Shown piece after piece: positions 8,055 through 18,257 of a stretch of 64,000 nt of DNA. Under the pieces are notes generated by a model. The model did no database searches and was not told the DNA's origin. It worked only from the letters and a program-made list of their open reading frames with translations. Origin of the DNA: Marinobacter salexigens (GTDB taxonomy: Bacteria > Pseudomonadota > Gammaproteobacteria > Pseudomonadales > Oleiphilaceae); contig NZ_JAHKPV010000021.1 in assembly GCF_018860765.1 (NCBI RefSeq), positions 427,845 to 491,844 of the forward strand, written 5' to 3'. The translations under genes and the position numbers were made by a program. The stretch's first letter is position 1; each line of letters opens with the position of its first letter.

Positions 8055-9956
8055 ATGCGGAAGAACAAACACCTTGATGTCCGAAGCGACATTGCAGCCT
8101 CTTGGGATCGTTGCATTGCGTGGGGGCTTGATCAGGAATATAAACCCACGCCGCCAGCACTCAGCGCCTTACGAATAGAAGAGCTAAGCCGCCAACATAA
8201 TGAGCTACTCTCTAGTACGGAAGCGGAAGTAATTCCCTACTACCGGAACGTGCTGTCTAATAGCCGCTGTCTAATTCTATTGGCAAACCAGCATGCCACG
8301 GTTTTGAGAAGCTGGGGTGACGAGCGCATTACTGAATCCCAGCTAAGGCCTTGGTTTCATGAAGGCGCAAACTGGCAGGAACAACAATGCGGAACAAATG
8401 CCATCGGAACCGCTGTTACTACCGGCAAAGCGATACAGGTTCAAAGAAACGAACACTTCCTAAAACTCCATCGGAGCATTATCGGCTCCGCTGCTCCGAT
8501 ATTTGATGCCCGAAAACAACTTATTGGAGTGTTGAGCGTGTTTAGCGATGCTTATCTGCCACAAGCCCATACGCTTGGCATGGTGCGCCTGCTTACGCAA
8601 TCTGTTGAAAACCGCCTACTAAACCGACAATTTGAAACGGACCACTTTCAAATTACACTGAACACCACAGCTGATAACTTTGACAGCCCCTGGTCAGGCA
8701 TTCTTGTGTGCGATGAGTCTGGCAAAGTGATTGCCAGCAATCAGAGAGCAGACCAATTGCTTGGTACTCAAACTACGGGGCTAGAACTCGGCAACCTGTT
8801 CATGGCTCACTTCAGTGACATCCTCGGATACCCCGAGCATTCGCCGCTTCAATTAATAACGAAGGGCAAAGTCAGACTAAGCGCCCGCTTGAAGCGGCCA
8901 GCCACAACAAAACCACCACATTTAGAGTTGCCGATAGGGTCGCCACAACCATCCTCCTCGAACAAACAGCCCCACTTACCGGATCTTGAATACGGAGATG
9001 CATCAGTCCGTCGCTGCGCAGAACAAGGGCTGAAGGTTCTCGAAAGGGGTATTCCCGTGTTAATAACTGGAGAGACCGGAGTAGGTAAAGAAGTTCTGGT
9101 GACGGCTCTGCATAAGGCATCACACCGAAGAGACCAATCCTTAGTCGCAGTGAACTGTGCAGCCATCCCACCAGAGTTGGTGGAATCTGAGCTATTCGGC
9201 TATGAAGCAGGGGCATTTACGGGAGCCCGCGCCCAAGGTTCTCTCGGTCATATTCGCAAAGCCCACAAAGGCATACTGTTTCTAGATGAAATTGGCGAAA
9301 TGCCGCTATCCGCTCAGTCAAGACTGCTTCGTGTGCTGCAGGAGCGCGTGGTGACACCGGTTGGCGCCACAGAGAGTGTCCCTGTCGATATTCTACTTAT
9401 TACCGCAACCAACCGGTCGCCCTTATCCAGCGTTGAGTCAGGTCAGTTTCGAGCAGACCTTTACTACCGTATCAACGGACTATGCATTGAATTGCCAGCG
9501 CTGCGGCACCGCACCGACAAGCGCAACCTGATTCAGCATATTTACTGTCAACATCGTGCCCCTATCCAGAGCGAGTCGCTAAGCCCTAGAGTACTGTCAG
9601 CATTGGAAAACCACCCTTGGCCAGGCAACATTCGCCAGTTGGTAAACGCTTTGAGGGTGGCGATTGCGATCGCCGATGATGAGGATGTACAGATCTGGCA
9701 TTTACCTGCGGACTTTCTAGCCGGGCTCGACACCACGGCGCCTTCAACGCAACCAACAACTGTGACCGCTCCCAGAGCTTTAAGGCAACAACAGACCAAA
9801 GTAGACCTTCGAGAAGGAAGCGAAGAGCAGAACAGCCACAGTCATACACTTCGGGTGTACCACAAGTGCAAAGGCAATGTATCGAGCGCGGCTAAAGAAT
9901 TATCGATTAGCCGGAATACGCTTTATAAGCGGCTAAGGGAATTGGGGGTCCGCTAG
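8055..9956 (+). CDS. Sigma-54-dependent activator, GAF-AAA-Fis (AcoR-like)
   Basis: 633 residues in the AcoR layout. The N-terminal part (about 50-190) is GAF-like. The AAA+ domain has Walker A GETGVGKE (about 339), the sigma-54 contact motif GAFTGA (about 386) and Walker B LFLDEIGE (about 408). A Fis-type helix-turn-helix ends the protein (AKELSISRNTLYKRLRELG). No receiver domain is seen, so it likely responds to a small ligand through GAF. It diverges from the glycerol importer operon, with a -24/-12 promoter and phased repeats between them, so I infer that it activates that operon. The ribosome site is weak (AGG). Confidence 0.88.
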   Translation: MRKNKHLDVRSDIAASWDRCIAWGLDQEYKPTPPALSALRIEELSRQHNELLSSTEAEVIPYYRNVLSNSRCLILLANQHATVLRSWGDERITESQLRPWFHEGANWQEQQCGTNAIGTAVTTGKAIQVQRNEHFLKLHRSIIGSAAPIFDARKQLIGVLSVFSDAYLPQAHTLGMVRLLTQSVENRLLNRQFETDHFQITLNTTADNFDSPWSGILVCDESGKVIASNQRADQLLGTQTTGLELGNLFMAHFSDILGYPEHSPLQLITKGKVRLSARLKRPATTKPPHLELPIGSPQPSSSNKQPHLPDLEYGDASVRRCAEQGLKVLERGIPVLITGETGVGKEVLVTALHKASHRRDQSLVAVNCAAIPPELVESELFGYEAGAFTGARAQGSLGHIRKAHKGILFLDEIGEMPLSAQSRLLRVLQERVVTPVGATESVPVDILLITATNRSPLSSVESGQFRADLYYRINGLCIELPALRHRTDKRNLIQHIYCQHRAPIQSESLSPRVLSALENHPWPGNIRQLVNALRVAIAIADDEDVQIWHLPADFLAGLDTTAPSTQPTTVTAPRALRQQQTKVDLREGSEEQNSHSHTLRVYHKCKGNVSSAAKELSISRNTLYKRLRELGVR

Positions 9957-9981
9957 CCCCCTCTCCCATTAGAAACGCCGC

Positions 9982-11454
9982 TTAAAGCTTATGGACGGCT
10001 TTAATCCAGCCCTCGTATAGAGCATCGCGTTTTTTCTTTGTCATGACCGGCTCAAAACTTCGATCACATCGCCACAAACTGGCGAGCTCATCCAGCGACT
10101 CATAAACACCCGCTTTAAGCCCTGCCAAGTACGCCACGCCCAAAGCGGTTGTTTCTACGATTGACGGTCTGTCGACACGCGCTCCTAAAACATCTGCAAG
10201 GAACTGCAAGACCCAGTTATTCGCAACCATACCGCCATCAACCCGAAGATTGATCGGCCGCATGCCGTCCTTTTCCATAGCTTTTTGCAGATCTTTGGTT
10301 TGGTAACACACAGACTGCAAGCCGGCAGTTACAATTTCTTTGATGCCCGTATCTCTGGTTAAACCAAAAATAGCTCCGCGTGCATTTGGATCCCAGTACG
10401 GCGCTCCCAAGCCGGTAAAAGCTGGCACCAAATAAACGCCATGATCCACTGGTGTGCCCTCAGCCAACGGTTCTGTATCACATGCATTCTGAATCAGTTG
10501 AAGACCATCACGCAGCCATTGAATCGTCGCCCCGGCAACAAAGATACTGCCCTCCATAGCATAAGTAGGCTTACCATTTAGCCGATAAGCTACTGTCGTC
10601 AATAGCCTATGTTCCGATTTCAGCGCCTTGCCACCCGTGTTAAGCATAAGAAAGCACCCGGTGCCGTATGTGCTTTTTGCCATACCAACGTCGAAACAGG
10701 TCTGGCCAAACAAAGCGGCCTGCTGATCGCCCGCCACCCCAAGTACAGGTACCCCGTTAAGCGCTCCACCATCCGCAATTTCCCCAAAATCATCGGCTGA
10801 GTCCATCACCTCTGGTAGCAGCGATTCCGGTATATCGAATAATTCGAGCAGCTCTGGATCCCATTGCTGTGCATGGATATTAAACAGCAAGGTTCGGCTT
10901 GCATTAGTGGCGTCAGTTTTGTGCTCGCGTCCACCGGTAAGATGCCACAGCAGAAAGCAGTCAACCGTTCCAAATGCCAACTCCCCACGTTCCGCACGTT
11001 CACGGGTTCCCGGAACATTGTCTAGAATCCACCGGATTTTAGTTGCTGAAAAGTAGGGGTCGATTAACAACCCGGTTTTACTATGAACACCCGGCTCATG
11101 GCTCGCGCTCTTGAGTGATTTGCAATATGAGGCTGTTCGTCGATCTTGCCAAACGATGGCGTTGTAAACCGGCTTACCTGTTTTCCTGTCCCAGACGATG
11201 GTGGTTTCCCGTTGGTTGGTAATGCCGACAGCAACCACCTTATCGTCCTCACCGCACTCTTCCGACATTAGATCGTTGCAGGTGTGCTTTACTGAAGACC
11301 AAATGTCATCCGGATCATGCTCCACCCAACCACTTTCTGGAAAATGCTGAGGAAATTCTTGTTGACGAGCTGCGTGTATGTTGCCTTTTAAGTCAAAAAG
11401 TATGGCCCGGGAACTCGTTGTTCCCTGATCAATGGAAAGTAGATATTGAGTCAT
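9982..11454 (-). CDS. glpK: Glycerol kinase
   Basis: FGGY-family kinase, 490 residues, normal length. The N-terminal phosphate loop is [15 protein letters not shown]; the second-domain motif [13 protein letters not shown] and [13 protein letters not shown] follow. It converts imported glycerol and ATP to glycerol 3-phosphate in the cytoplasm, trapping the substrate. It is convergent with the sigma-54 activator gene (25-base gap, no terminator seen) and divergent from glpR; the shared 208-base gap has one GlpR-like half-site (TTTGTTCG near 11480). Confidence 0.96.
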   Translation of the reverse strand: MTQYLLSIDQGTTSSRAILFDLKGNIHAARQQEFPQHFPESGWVEHDPDDIWSSVKHTCNDLMSEECGEDDKVVAVGITNQRETTIVWDRKTGKPVYNAIVWQDRRTASYCKSLKSASHEPGVHSKTGLLIDPYFSATKIRWILDNVPGTRERAERGELAFGTVDCFLLWHLTGGREHKTDATNASRTLLFNIHAQQWDPELLELFDIPESLLPEVMDSADDFGEIADGGALNGVPVLGVAGDQQAALFGQTCFDVGMAKSTYGTGCFLMLNTGGKALKSEHRLLTTVAYRLNGKPTYAMEGSIFVAGATIQWLRDGLQLIQNACDTEPLAEGTPVDHGVYLVPAFTGLGAPYWDPNARGAIFGLTRDTGIKEIVTAGLQSVCYQTKDLQKAMEKDGMRPINLRVDGGMVANNWVLQFLADVLGARVDRPSIVETTALGVAYLAGLKAGVYESLDELASLWRCDRSFEPVMTKKKRDALYEGWIKAVHKL

Positions 11455-11662
11455 TTTGTTTTCGTCCTCGCTTTCTTATTTGTTCGTATTTTTACTTTTT
11501 TGAATATGAAAGCCAAGAGATTTTAGAGGCAGCCCCAGCCAGCGAACAGATAACTTGCTCAAAAGGCTGTATAAAACGCTGAAAACGACTAAACTTTATT
11601 TTTAAACAGTAATAAAAAGCACTAGGTCGAACAAGAACAGCGACACGACGGAGAGCTATTAA

Positions 11663-12421
11663 ATGGTACAGCAGCGGCGACAAGAGCTGATCATGGAGCT
11701 AATCCAGCAAAATGGATTCGTGACAACTGAGCAGTTAGTAGATCAATTCAAAGTAACGCCCCAGACCATCCGCAGGGACCTAAACGAGCTCGCGAAAGAG
11801 AAAAAGCTCCGCCGGCACCATGGCGGCGCTGGGATCGACTCCAGCACCGTAAACACAGCCTACCAAGCTAGAAAAATCATGGACTTGGAGGCCAAAGAGC
11901 GCATCGCCGAAGCAATGGTCGCACTAATACCCGACAACTCTTCCATGTTCATCAATATCGGCACTACCACTGAAACTATCGCCAAAGCCCTACTTGAAAA
12001 AAATAACTTGCAGATCGTTACCAACAATCTCCATGTCGCCTCCATCCTCTCGGCGAAAGAGGACTTCCATGTGATTATTGCAGGCGGTGAAGTGAGAAGC
12101 CGCGACGGAGGCATTGTGGGCGAAGCCACCCGAGATTTCATTAATCAATTCAAGATGGATTTTGGCATTATTGGGATCAGCGGCATTCATAACGATGGCT
12201 CATTACTTGACTTTGATTACCGTGAGGTTCGGGTGGCGCAAGCCATCATTGCGAATTCAAACCAAGTTTTACTCGCAGCCGACCACTCAAAGTTCGGTCG
12301 CAATGCAATGGTAAGGCTGGGCAACATTACTCAAGCAGATCATGTATTTACCAACCAAAAACCTCCTTCTGAAATCTCTCAGCTTCTGAACGAACACAGC
12401 GTCGAACTGCACCTCGTGTAA
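11663..12421 (+). CDS. glpR: Glycerol-3-phosphate regulon repressor, DeoR family
   Basis: 252 residues. The N-terminal winged helix-turn-helix (about 3-57) includes [20 protein letters not shown], typical of DeoR proteins; the sugar-phosphate sensor domain follows with NIGTTTE and [10 protein letters not shown]. GlpR repressors leave DNA when glycerol 3-phosphate binds. GGAG sits nine bases before the ATG. It lies between glpK and glpD, and operator-like sites recur through the first 21 kb of the window. Confidence 0.93.
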   Translation: MVQQRRQELIMELIQQNGFVTTEQLVDQFKVTPQTIRRDLNELAKEKKLRRHHGGAGIDSSTVNTAYQARKIMDLEAKERIAEAMVALIPDNSSMFINIGTTTETIAKALLEKNNLQIVTNNLHVASILSAKEDFHVIIAGGEVRSRDGGIVGEATRDFINQFKMDFGIIGISGIHNDGSLLDFDYREVRVAQAIIANSNQVLLAADHSKFGRNAMVRLGNITQADHVFTNQKPPSEISQLLNEHSVELHLV

Positions 12422-12471
12422 CACGTATCAATGAAACTGAGCCAAACCTGACCAGTTTCTTTTTACCGCCA

Positions 12472-12510
12472 AATATTCGTTTTTTTTCCATATTTTCCTT
12501 TACGAATATA
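12472..12510. promoter_or_regulatory. Inverted repeat in glpD upstream region
   Basis: ATATTCGT (12473-12480) and ACGAATAT (12502-12509) form a perfect eight-base inverted repeat separated by 21 bases. Each arm looks like a GlpR half-site (TTCG/CGAA). It may be a pair of half-operators for glpD control. The rest of the 189-base gap shows no strong sigma-70 promoter. Confidence 0.35.
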
Positions 12511-12610
12511 ACCTTCTTTCGCATAATATAGAAACAACACTATTTGAACGTCGACGGGTTGGCACATCAAACGATATGTCTTCTCCAGCGGCATTAGGAG
12601 ATGACCAACA

Positions 12611-14140
12611 ATGACTATGGATCATGAACAGTATGACGTTGTCGTCGTTGGCGGCGGCGTCAACGGTACAGGTATAGCGATGGACGCCGCAGGGCGAGGC
12701 CTCAAGGTACTGTTGTGTGAAATGAACGATTTGGCGTCTGCAACTTCGTCAAATAGTAGCAAACTCATTCACGGTGGGCTGCGCTATCTTGAGCATTATG
12801 AGTTTCGACTCGTCCAAAAGGCTTTGGCCGAGCGTGAATCCCTACTCAGGAACTCACCTCATATTATGTGGCCAATGCGCTTTCGCTTGCCTCACCGCCC
12901 TCACCTTAGGCCAGCTTGGATGATACGCACCGGTCTATTCCTTTATGACCACTTAGCCAAGCGTGAAATTCTTCCCGGGTCTCGCTCTATCCGCTTTGAT
13001 GAGTCTGGGCCGCTAAAACCAAATATCACGAAAGGTTTCGAGTATTCCGACGGCTGGGTTGATGACGCCAGACTCGTTATATTAACTGCGAAAAAGGCGC
13101 AGCAAGCGGGTGCAAAGATCCTGACGAGAACCAAGTGTGTACACGCTGTGCGTGGAGGCACGGACTGGAAGGTTACGCTGCGCAGTACTGTGAGCGAAGA
13201 AGAGAACACAATCTCTGCAAAGGCAATTGTCAATGCTTCAGGCCCATGGGTAAGCAAACTGTTTAGCGAAACCCTCTCCATGCCTGCCCCAAAGATGATT
13301 CGAATGGTCAAAGGCAGCCACATTGTTGTCCCTCGACTAAATATTGATCAAGAAGCCTACATTCTCCAAAACGAAGACGAGCGCATTGTGTTTGTGATTC
13401 CTTACGAGGATCACTTTTCTTTAATAGGCACTACAGACGTTGAGTATGAAGGCGACCCTAAAAAGGCTAAAATTTCGCCAGAAGAAACAAATTATCTGCT
13501 GGATATAGTTAACGCGCACTTTACTCGCCAACTAAAGCCCTCCGACGTCGTTTGGGCATACTCAGGAGTGAGGCCTCTGATGGATGGAGAAGAAGAGAAC
13601 GCGCAGAAGGCATCTCGCGATTACTCCTTTGAAGTCGATCAAGAAGGAGATAAGGCGCCTCTAATATCTGTATTTGGGGGTAAAATTACGACCTACCGAA
13701 AACTCGCTGAAGCTGCTACAGACAAACTTTGCCAGTTTTTCCCTGAAGCCAGCGGCCACTGGACAAAAACAGCGAGCCTTCCAGGCGGAGATTTTGATAG
13801 TCATGACGGATTAAATGCGACACTTAGGCGAGAGTTTCCCTGGATGCCCAAGGAGATATTGAACCGCTACATACGTACATACGGGACGGCCTCTAGAGAT
13901 ATTCTTAACAAATCCAGCTCGGTAGAGGATCTTGGCAGACATTTCGTTGGCACACTGTATGAAAAGGAAGTGCAATACCTCATAGAAAATGAATGGGCCA
14001 TGACTTCCGAAGACATCCTGTGGCGCCGCACCAAACAAGGCCTCTATGCATCGCAGGACAACGTAAAGGCACTTGACACTTACCTCGCGGAAAATATCTC
14101 ACTTTTTGTTACAGGAGGCCATCTCCGCAACAGCGCCTGA
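12611..14140 (+). CDS. glpD: Aerobic glycerol-3-phosphate dehydrogenase
   Basis: FAD enzyme of the inner membrane surface, 509 residues. The dinucleotide-binding motif VVVGGGVNGTGIAMDAAGRG lies at about 10-30 and SSNSSKLIHGGLRYLEH at about 47-64, both typical of GlpD. It oxidises glycerol 3-phosphate to dihydroxyacetone phosphate and passes electrons to quinone. AGGAG is ten bases upstream of the chosen ATG. It follows glpR with its own upstream region and ends at an intrinsic terminator. Confidence 0.96.
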   Translation: MTMDHEQYDVVVVGGGVNGTGIAMDAAGRGLKVLLCEMNDLASATSSNSSKLIHGGLRYLEHYEFRLVQKALAERESLLRNSPHIMWPMRFRLPHRPHLRPAWMIRTGLFLYDHLAKREILPGSRSIRFDESGPLKPNITKGFEYSDGWVDDARLVILTAKKAQQAGAKILTRTKCVHAVRGGTDWKVTLRSTVSEEENTISAKAIVNASGPWVSKLFSETLSMPAPKMIRMVKGSHIVVPRLNIDQEAYILQNEDERIVFVIPYEDHFSLIGTTDVEYEGDPKKAKISPEETNYLLDIVNAHFTRQLKPSDVVWAYSGVRPLMDGEEENAQKASRDYSFEVDQEGDKAPLISVFGGKITTYRKLAEAATDKLCQFFPEASGHWTKTASLPGGDFDSHDGLNATLRREFPWMPKEILNRYIRTYGTASRDILNKSSSVEDLGRHFVGTLYEKEVQYLIENEWAMTSEDILWRRTKQGLYASQDNVKALDTYLAENISLFVTGGHLRNSA

Positions 14141-14159
14141 TGCTCTCTCAGGTACTTTT

Positions 14160-14193
14160 CTCCGGCCGGACTTGTTCCGCCCGGAGTTTTTTT
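14160..14193 (+). terminator. Intrinsic terminator of glpD
   Basis: A GC-rich stem (CTCCGG at 14160-14165 pairing with CCGGAG at 14181-14186, plus four inner pairs after one mismatch) is followed by seven T. It begins 19 bases after the glpD stop. Confidence 0.85.
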
Positions 14194-14271
14194 GGTGCCT
14201 AGCGCTCAACCTAAATCGATGTAGCATAACCACCATCAAATTGTTTGTGTTTTGAGCTTTGCAAGAAAAAC

Positions 14272-14321
14272 AAAAAAACCAGCGAACCCTTCAGCTCACT
14301 GATTTTATAAAGCTCAGCTGG
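14272..14321 (-). terminator. Probable terminator of the porin gene
   Basis: On the minus strand CCAGC and GCTGG (14317-14321 and 14279-14283), with an inner AGCTCA/TGAGCT repeat, are followed by seven T. It lies 28 bases beyond the porin stop. The stem is imperfect. Confidence 0.5.
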
Positions 14322-14348
14322 ACTGTTAAGGCGTCTCAGTTTTTAGCC

Positions 14349-15488
14349 TTAAAACGTAAGCTGCGAACCTACAATAAAGGCATTGTAATCACCCGCGCTG
14401 GTTTGAGTACCGTATGCTTGCGCTTCCACCATCAGAGTCAGAGCATCTGTAACGGCATAGCGGGCAAAGATCATAGTAAGATCTGTATCATTTTCACCAG
14501 TGCCTATATCATCTTCGCCTTCACCATAGCTAACGCCAAGGGTCGTGCTGCCAATGTCATACGTCGTTTCTACGTACCATTGGCTGGCGTCCGCTTCTTG
14601 TTCGTCAAAACGGGCAGCGTAAACACCGTTTCCTGTACCCGATGTCATCGCATAGTTGCCGCGCACCCCCAAACCGCCCAGAGAAACCGAACCACCGAAG
14701 TCGATACCAGACATTGTGTAGCTATCGAACACGCCGGTCCTTGAATCTACATCTTGTGTGAATGCACTCGTCCACAAAGAGAACCCGTCTGTAGAGTAGA
14801 CAAGGTTACCCTCAAACCGCGGTAAATTGTATTCAGCATCACCGCTCGGATCATCAGCAGCTGACAGCTTTGTCGGCGTAAAGATACCGACCTTGAACTG
14901 TAGACCACCAAAGCTATTAGACGTGTACATCACGCGTGGGTTGAAGTTCGCATAAAAGTAGCCATTGCCAATTCGGCCAGCGGTAGCGGCAACACTATCC
15001 GGGCTGCCGATCAGGCCTACACCTAAGGCGCTACCATTATCACCGATTGCGGGAGTACCGTAGATACCAAAACCTTTACCGATATTGACGGTACCAAAAT
15101 CGCCAGCGACCGCAATTTCTGCTACTCGGCTCCGAAAATTGAGGGCAGCATCTCCAACCGCAAAGTCAGCGTTCATCTGGAAATGACCAGAAACCTGAAT
15201 CCCGTTCTGTCGCGGCGCGTAGAGGTTGGTCTGTAACGTTGCAGGGTTAAAACCGGTGGTAATGTTGAACGAATCTTCGTCTGCAGGTTTATCATAATCA
15301 CCCACCACCGCAAAAACCGGAATATGGCCATTGAAACCTACCTTCCAGCCGTCTTCAGTTTCAAGCGCAACCTCCGCCATAACGGGAGGTGCAACTCCAA
15401 GTGCTAGTAGCGAAATAGCCGCTGCTATCGGCACTTTCCGAAACACAGTTTTGTTGTAGGCTGTTGGAATTTTGTTGTTATCGATCAT
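14349..15488 (-). CDS. Outer-membrane porin
   Basis: 379 residues. A signal peptide with a long basic start ends near VMA at residue 38, before EVALETEDGW. The rest alternates polar and hydrophobic residues with many Gly and aromatic pairs and ends in QLTF, the C-terminal Phe signature of beta-barrel outer-membrane proteins. AGGAAGGT lies just before the ATG. It is divergent from the second GlpV-like gene, and the shared gap holds two GlpR-like sites, so it likely lets glycerol or a related solute across the outer membrane. The exact porin family is not certain. Confidence 0.82.
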   Translation of the reverse strand: MIDNNKIPTAYNKTVFRKVPIAAAISLLALGVAPPVMAEVALETEDGWKVGFNGHIPVFAVVGDYDKPADEDSFNITTGFNPATLQTNLYAPRQNGIQVSGHFQMNADFAVGDAALNFRSRVAEIAVAGDFGTVNIGKGFGIYGTPAIGDNGSALGVGLIGSPDSVAATAGRIGNGYFYANFNPRVMYTSNSFGGLQFKVGIFTPTKLSAADDPSGDAEYNLPRFEGNLVYSTDGFSLWTSAFTQDVDSRTGVFDSYTMSGIDFGGSVSLGGLGVRGNYAMTSGTGNGVYAARFDEQEADASQWYVETTYDIGSTTLGVSYGEGEDDIGTGENDTDLTMIFARYAVTDALTLMVEAQAYGTQTSAGDYNAFIVGSQLTF

Positions 15489-15587
15489 ATTACCTTCCTA
15501 TTTTTATTGATATTTGAATCAGACTGCTGGTCTCACCCTTTGTACGCCACAGGTGTCGAGATGAGGAGCTGAACAGCAGCAAAATAT

Positions 15588-15599
15588 TTCGCTAACGAA
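15588..15599. promoter_or_regulatory. GlpR-like operator on the porin side
   Basis: TTCGCTAACGAA contains the full TCG-N4-CGA core with symmetric TTC/GAA ends. It lies 100 bases upstream of the porin ATG. Confidence 0.5.
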
Positions 15600-15790
15600 C
15601 TATTTAATGCTCAAAGAACACAAAAGGAACACGAAACAACATCAATTTAGCCATACAATTACAAAATAGAAAGTTCTGACTTGGGTATTTTTCGCTATTT
15701 TTAATAAAACAACATACTTTAAAATGACAAAAACGTTACAAGCCATTGTTTTAATTGGACATAAAATAAACCAATAATCATTTTGAAGTT

Positions 15791-15823
15791 TTCGTTGACG
15801 AACCTTCAGGAGCCACCTAAGCT
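15791..15823 (+). promoter_or_regulatory. Promoter of second GlpV-like gene with overlapping GlpR-like site
   Basis: TTCGTTGACGAA (15791-15802) has the TCG-N4-CGA core and overlaps a -35 box TTGACG (15795-15800). A weak -10 box TAAGCT (15818-15823) follows after 17 bases. Repressor bound here would cover the -35 box. Confidence 0.45.
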
Positions 15824-15862
15824 CAAAACGTAAACGAAAACAAACAAGAACAAGAGATCGCC

Positions 15863-17620
15863 ATGAAATTAATGAAGCCGCTGACCAGCTTTATCCTCAC
15901 TCTTTGCTACTCGTCATTGACAATGTCGGGGCCGCTTTTCGACGCTCTTTCTCAAGAAAAGCAAGCATTTATACGGACTATTATTGAAGAGCACTTTTCC
16001 TCTTCAACACTGACCGTAAGTGAACAGGCCGAGGAGTTGGCTTGGTTTGCAAACGCAGCAGCTCCTCTTAACGGGACTTCTATTGCTGTGCTGTCCGAAG
16101 AGTTAGCCACACATTCCTACGAATCAGAAGTTCTGGCACCCGTGTTTTCTCGTCTAACTGGTGTCCCAGTCCGGCACGACCTAAAACCGGAAGGAGAAGT
16201 TATTCAAGAAGTTAATTTGCAGCGAATTATGGCGGCTAAAGGCCGCTACGATGCATTCGTGAATGATTCAGACATGATAGGCACTCACTCTCGCAGTGGC
16301 TGGGCACTAGCCCTCAGCGATTACATGGAAGTGGAGGGAAAAGCATTCACCCTACCCACCCTTGACCTCGAAGACTTTATTGGTCTGGACTTTGTAACAG
16401 GACCTGACGGAAAACTATATCAACTGCCAGACCAACAGTTCGCCAACCTGTATTGGTTTCGGTATGACTGGTTTCAAAGATCAGATTTGAGGGAGCAGTT
16501 CCGCGAACGTTACGGATATGAACTCGGGGTGCCAATAAACTGGTCTGCCTATGAGGACATTGCAGAATTTTTTTCAGTCTATGTAAAGGAAATCGATGGA
16601 GAGCGGGTCTATGGGCACATGGATTATGGAAAACGCGACCCCTCACTCGGCTGGCGCTTCACTGACGCATGGTTTTCTATGGCGGGTGCAGGAGACACCG
16701 GCTCTCCAAACGGCCTACCGGTCGATGAATGGGGTGTGCGCATGGAGGACTGCCACCCGGTCGGATCATCCATGAGCCGGGGCGGCGCGACAAACAGTCC
16801 TGCTTCAGTTTACGCTCTGAGCAAGTATATTGACTGGCTGAGACGCTTCGCACCACCGGAAGCAGCTAACATGACCTTTACAGAGGCTGGGGCGGTACCA
16901 GCCCAAGGGCACATCGCACAGCAAATTTTTTGGTACACCGCTTTCACCTCAGACATGACAGAAAATGGCTTGCCTGTCGTCAACAAAGATGGAACTCCCA
17001 AATGGCGCATGGCACCTTCACCCCATGGCTCGTACTGGCAGGACGGTATGAAATTGGGGTATCAGGATGTCGGTGCCTGGACAATACCCCGGGTTATGGG
17101 CAAGAAAGAGCAAAAAGCTGCATGGCTGTACGCGCAGTTTACTGTCGCCAAAACAGTTTCTTTAGAAAAAACACTTTATGGCCTCACCCCCATCCGGCTT
17201 TCCGACCTCGAGTCCCAACCGATGCAAGCACGAGCTCCGTCTCTGGGAGGGTTGGTCGAGTTTTACAGGAGCCCTGCCCGCCAGCAATGGTCCCCGACAG
17301 GTATTAACATCCCGGACTACCCTCGCCTTGCAAAACTCTGGTGGCCGAACATCGCTGATGCGGTTGACGGTAAGGTCAGCCCGCAAGTTGCCCTGAACAA
17401 TCTCGCGACGGCTCAGGATCGTGCTCTTGCAATAGTTCAGAGAAACTACCTGACCAAAAATTGCGGCCCAGTCATAGCACCTAATAGCGCACTAAGAGGT
17501 GCGCAGTGGTGGCTAGCGCAGCCAGGAGCCCCTAAACCAAAAATCGCGAATGAAAAACCCAGAGGCGAAACCATTCGTTATGAAGATCTTATCAAGAGCT
17601 GGAATGCGGCGGGAGGCTAA
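15863..17620 (+). CDS. Second GlpV-like periplasmic binding protein (orphan)
   Basis: 585 residues, the same length as GlpV at 1594-3342 and strongly similar along most of its length (for example TLPTLDLEDFIGLDF and RGGATNSPA in both). The N-terminus MKLMKPLTSFILTLCYSSL is a signal peptide. No ATPase or permease gene is next to it; it diverges from the porin gene. It could deliver a related substrate to the GlpPQST importer, or be a high-affinity variant. AAGAG lies upstream of the ATG. Divergence is concentrated near the N-terminus and C-terminal tail. Confidence 0.85.
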   Translation: MKLMKPLTSFILTLCYSSLTMSGPLFDALSQEKQAFIRTIIEEHFSSSTLTVSEQAEELAWFANAAAPLNGTSIAVLSEELATHSYESEVLAPVFSRLTGVPVRHDLKPEGEVIQEVNLQRIMAAKGRYDAFVNDSDMIGTHSRSGWALALSDYMEVEGKAFTLPTLDLEDFIGLDFVTGPDGKLYQLPDQQFANLYWFRYDWFQRSDLREQFRERYGYELGVPINWSAYEDIAEFFSVYVKEIDGERVYGHMDYGKRDPSLGWRFTDAWFSMAGAGDTGSPNGLPVDEWGVRMEDCHPVGSSMSRGGATNSPASVYALSKYIDWLRRFAPPEAANMTFTEAGAVPAQGHIAQQIFWYTAFTSDMTENGLPVVNKDGTPKWRMAPSPHGSYWQDGMKLGYQDVGAWTIPRVMGKKEQKAAWLYAQFTVAKTVSLEKTLYGLTPIRLSDLESQPMQARAPSLGGLVEFYRSPARQQWSPTGINIPDYPRLAKLWWPNIADAVDGKVSPQVALNNLATAQDRALAIVQRNYLTKNCGPVIAPNSALRGAQWWLAQPGAPKPKIANEKPRGETIRYEDLIKSWNAAGG

Positions 17621-17645
17621 GGGTTCGCCTCTCGCACAGGGTACG

Positions 17646-18257
17646 TCAAAAATACATTTCAGGCTCCAGAAGCGACGCAACTCGCTCCTGAAGCTCTGGA
17701 ATCACCTCGTGTTCAAACCAAGGATTCCGACGCAGCCAAAGGTTGTTACGCGGGCTCGGGTGAGGCATAGCCAGTACATCTGGCCAGTATTGTCGCCAGT
17801 TCTGGACATTTTCAGTAACGGACTTTTTCGCTCCTGAGAGATGCCAGGCATGAGCATACTGGCCAATCACCAGAGTCAGCCCTACATTGGGTAGTCGCTG
17901 CAGCAAAGCGTTACGCCAAGTCGGGGCACACTCCGGCCGGGGCGGCAAATCACCGGACTTTCCCGTGCCCGGGTAGCAAAAACCCATAGGCAAAATGGCC
18001 AGCTTTTGGTCATCATAAAACGCCTCTCGTGTTATACCCATCCATTGCCGAAGGCGGTCTCCACTGGGGTCATTGAATGGCAACCCGGTTTCATGAACAC
18101 GCCTACCCGGTGCCTGACCCACCACCAGAATACGGGATTCCGGCGATAGCTGCACCACTGGCCTGGGTCCATACGGCAAAGCCTCCGCACAAATCGTGCA
18201 AGCTCGCACCTGTTGAACAAGTTCTTCAAAAGATAGCTTTTCAAGGGTCTGCGTCAT
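17646..18257 (-). CDS. Uracil-DNA glycosylase family protein, probable Fe-S type
   Basis: About 203 residues of the UDG superfamily (COG1573 type). The GQAPG motif with ETGLPFNDPSG is the active-site region; the second motif is HPSPRN near the C-terminus. Four cysteines lie as CTIC near the start and C-x15-C in the middle, matching the iron-sulfur ligand pattern of family 4 enzymes. I placed the start at 18257 (MTQTLEK); an ATG at 18308 would add 17 residues, including three cysteines. It probably removes uracil or another damaged base from DNA, but the subfamily is unclear. It converges on the preceding binding-protein gene. Confidence 0.75.
   Translation of the reverse strand: MTQTLEKLSFEELVQQVRACTICAEALPYGPRPVVQLSPESRILVVGQAPGRRVHETGLPFNDPSGDRLRQWMGITREAFYDDQKLAILPMGFCYPGTGKSGDLPPRPECAPTWRNALLQRLPNVGLTLVIGQYAHAWHLSGAKKSVTENVQNWRQYWPDVLAMPHPSPRNNLWLRRNPWFEHEVIPELQERVASLLEPEMYF

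Noticed and set aside
12561-12577. TTGGCAC before glpD as a sigma-54 promoter
   Set aside because: The -24 box is good, but ten bases after GG the sequence is GA instead of GC and there is no TTGC box.
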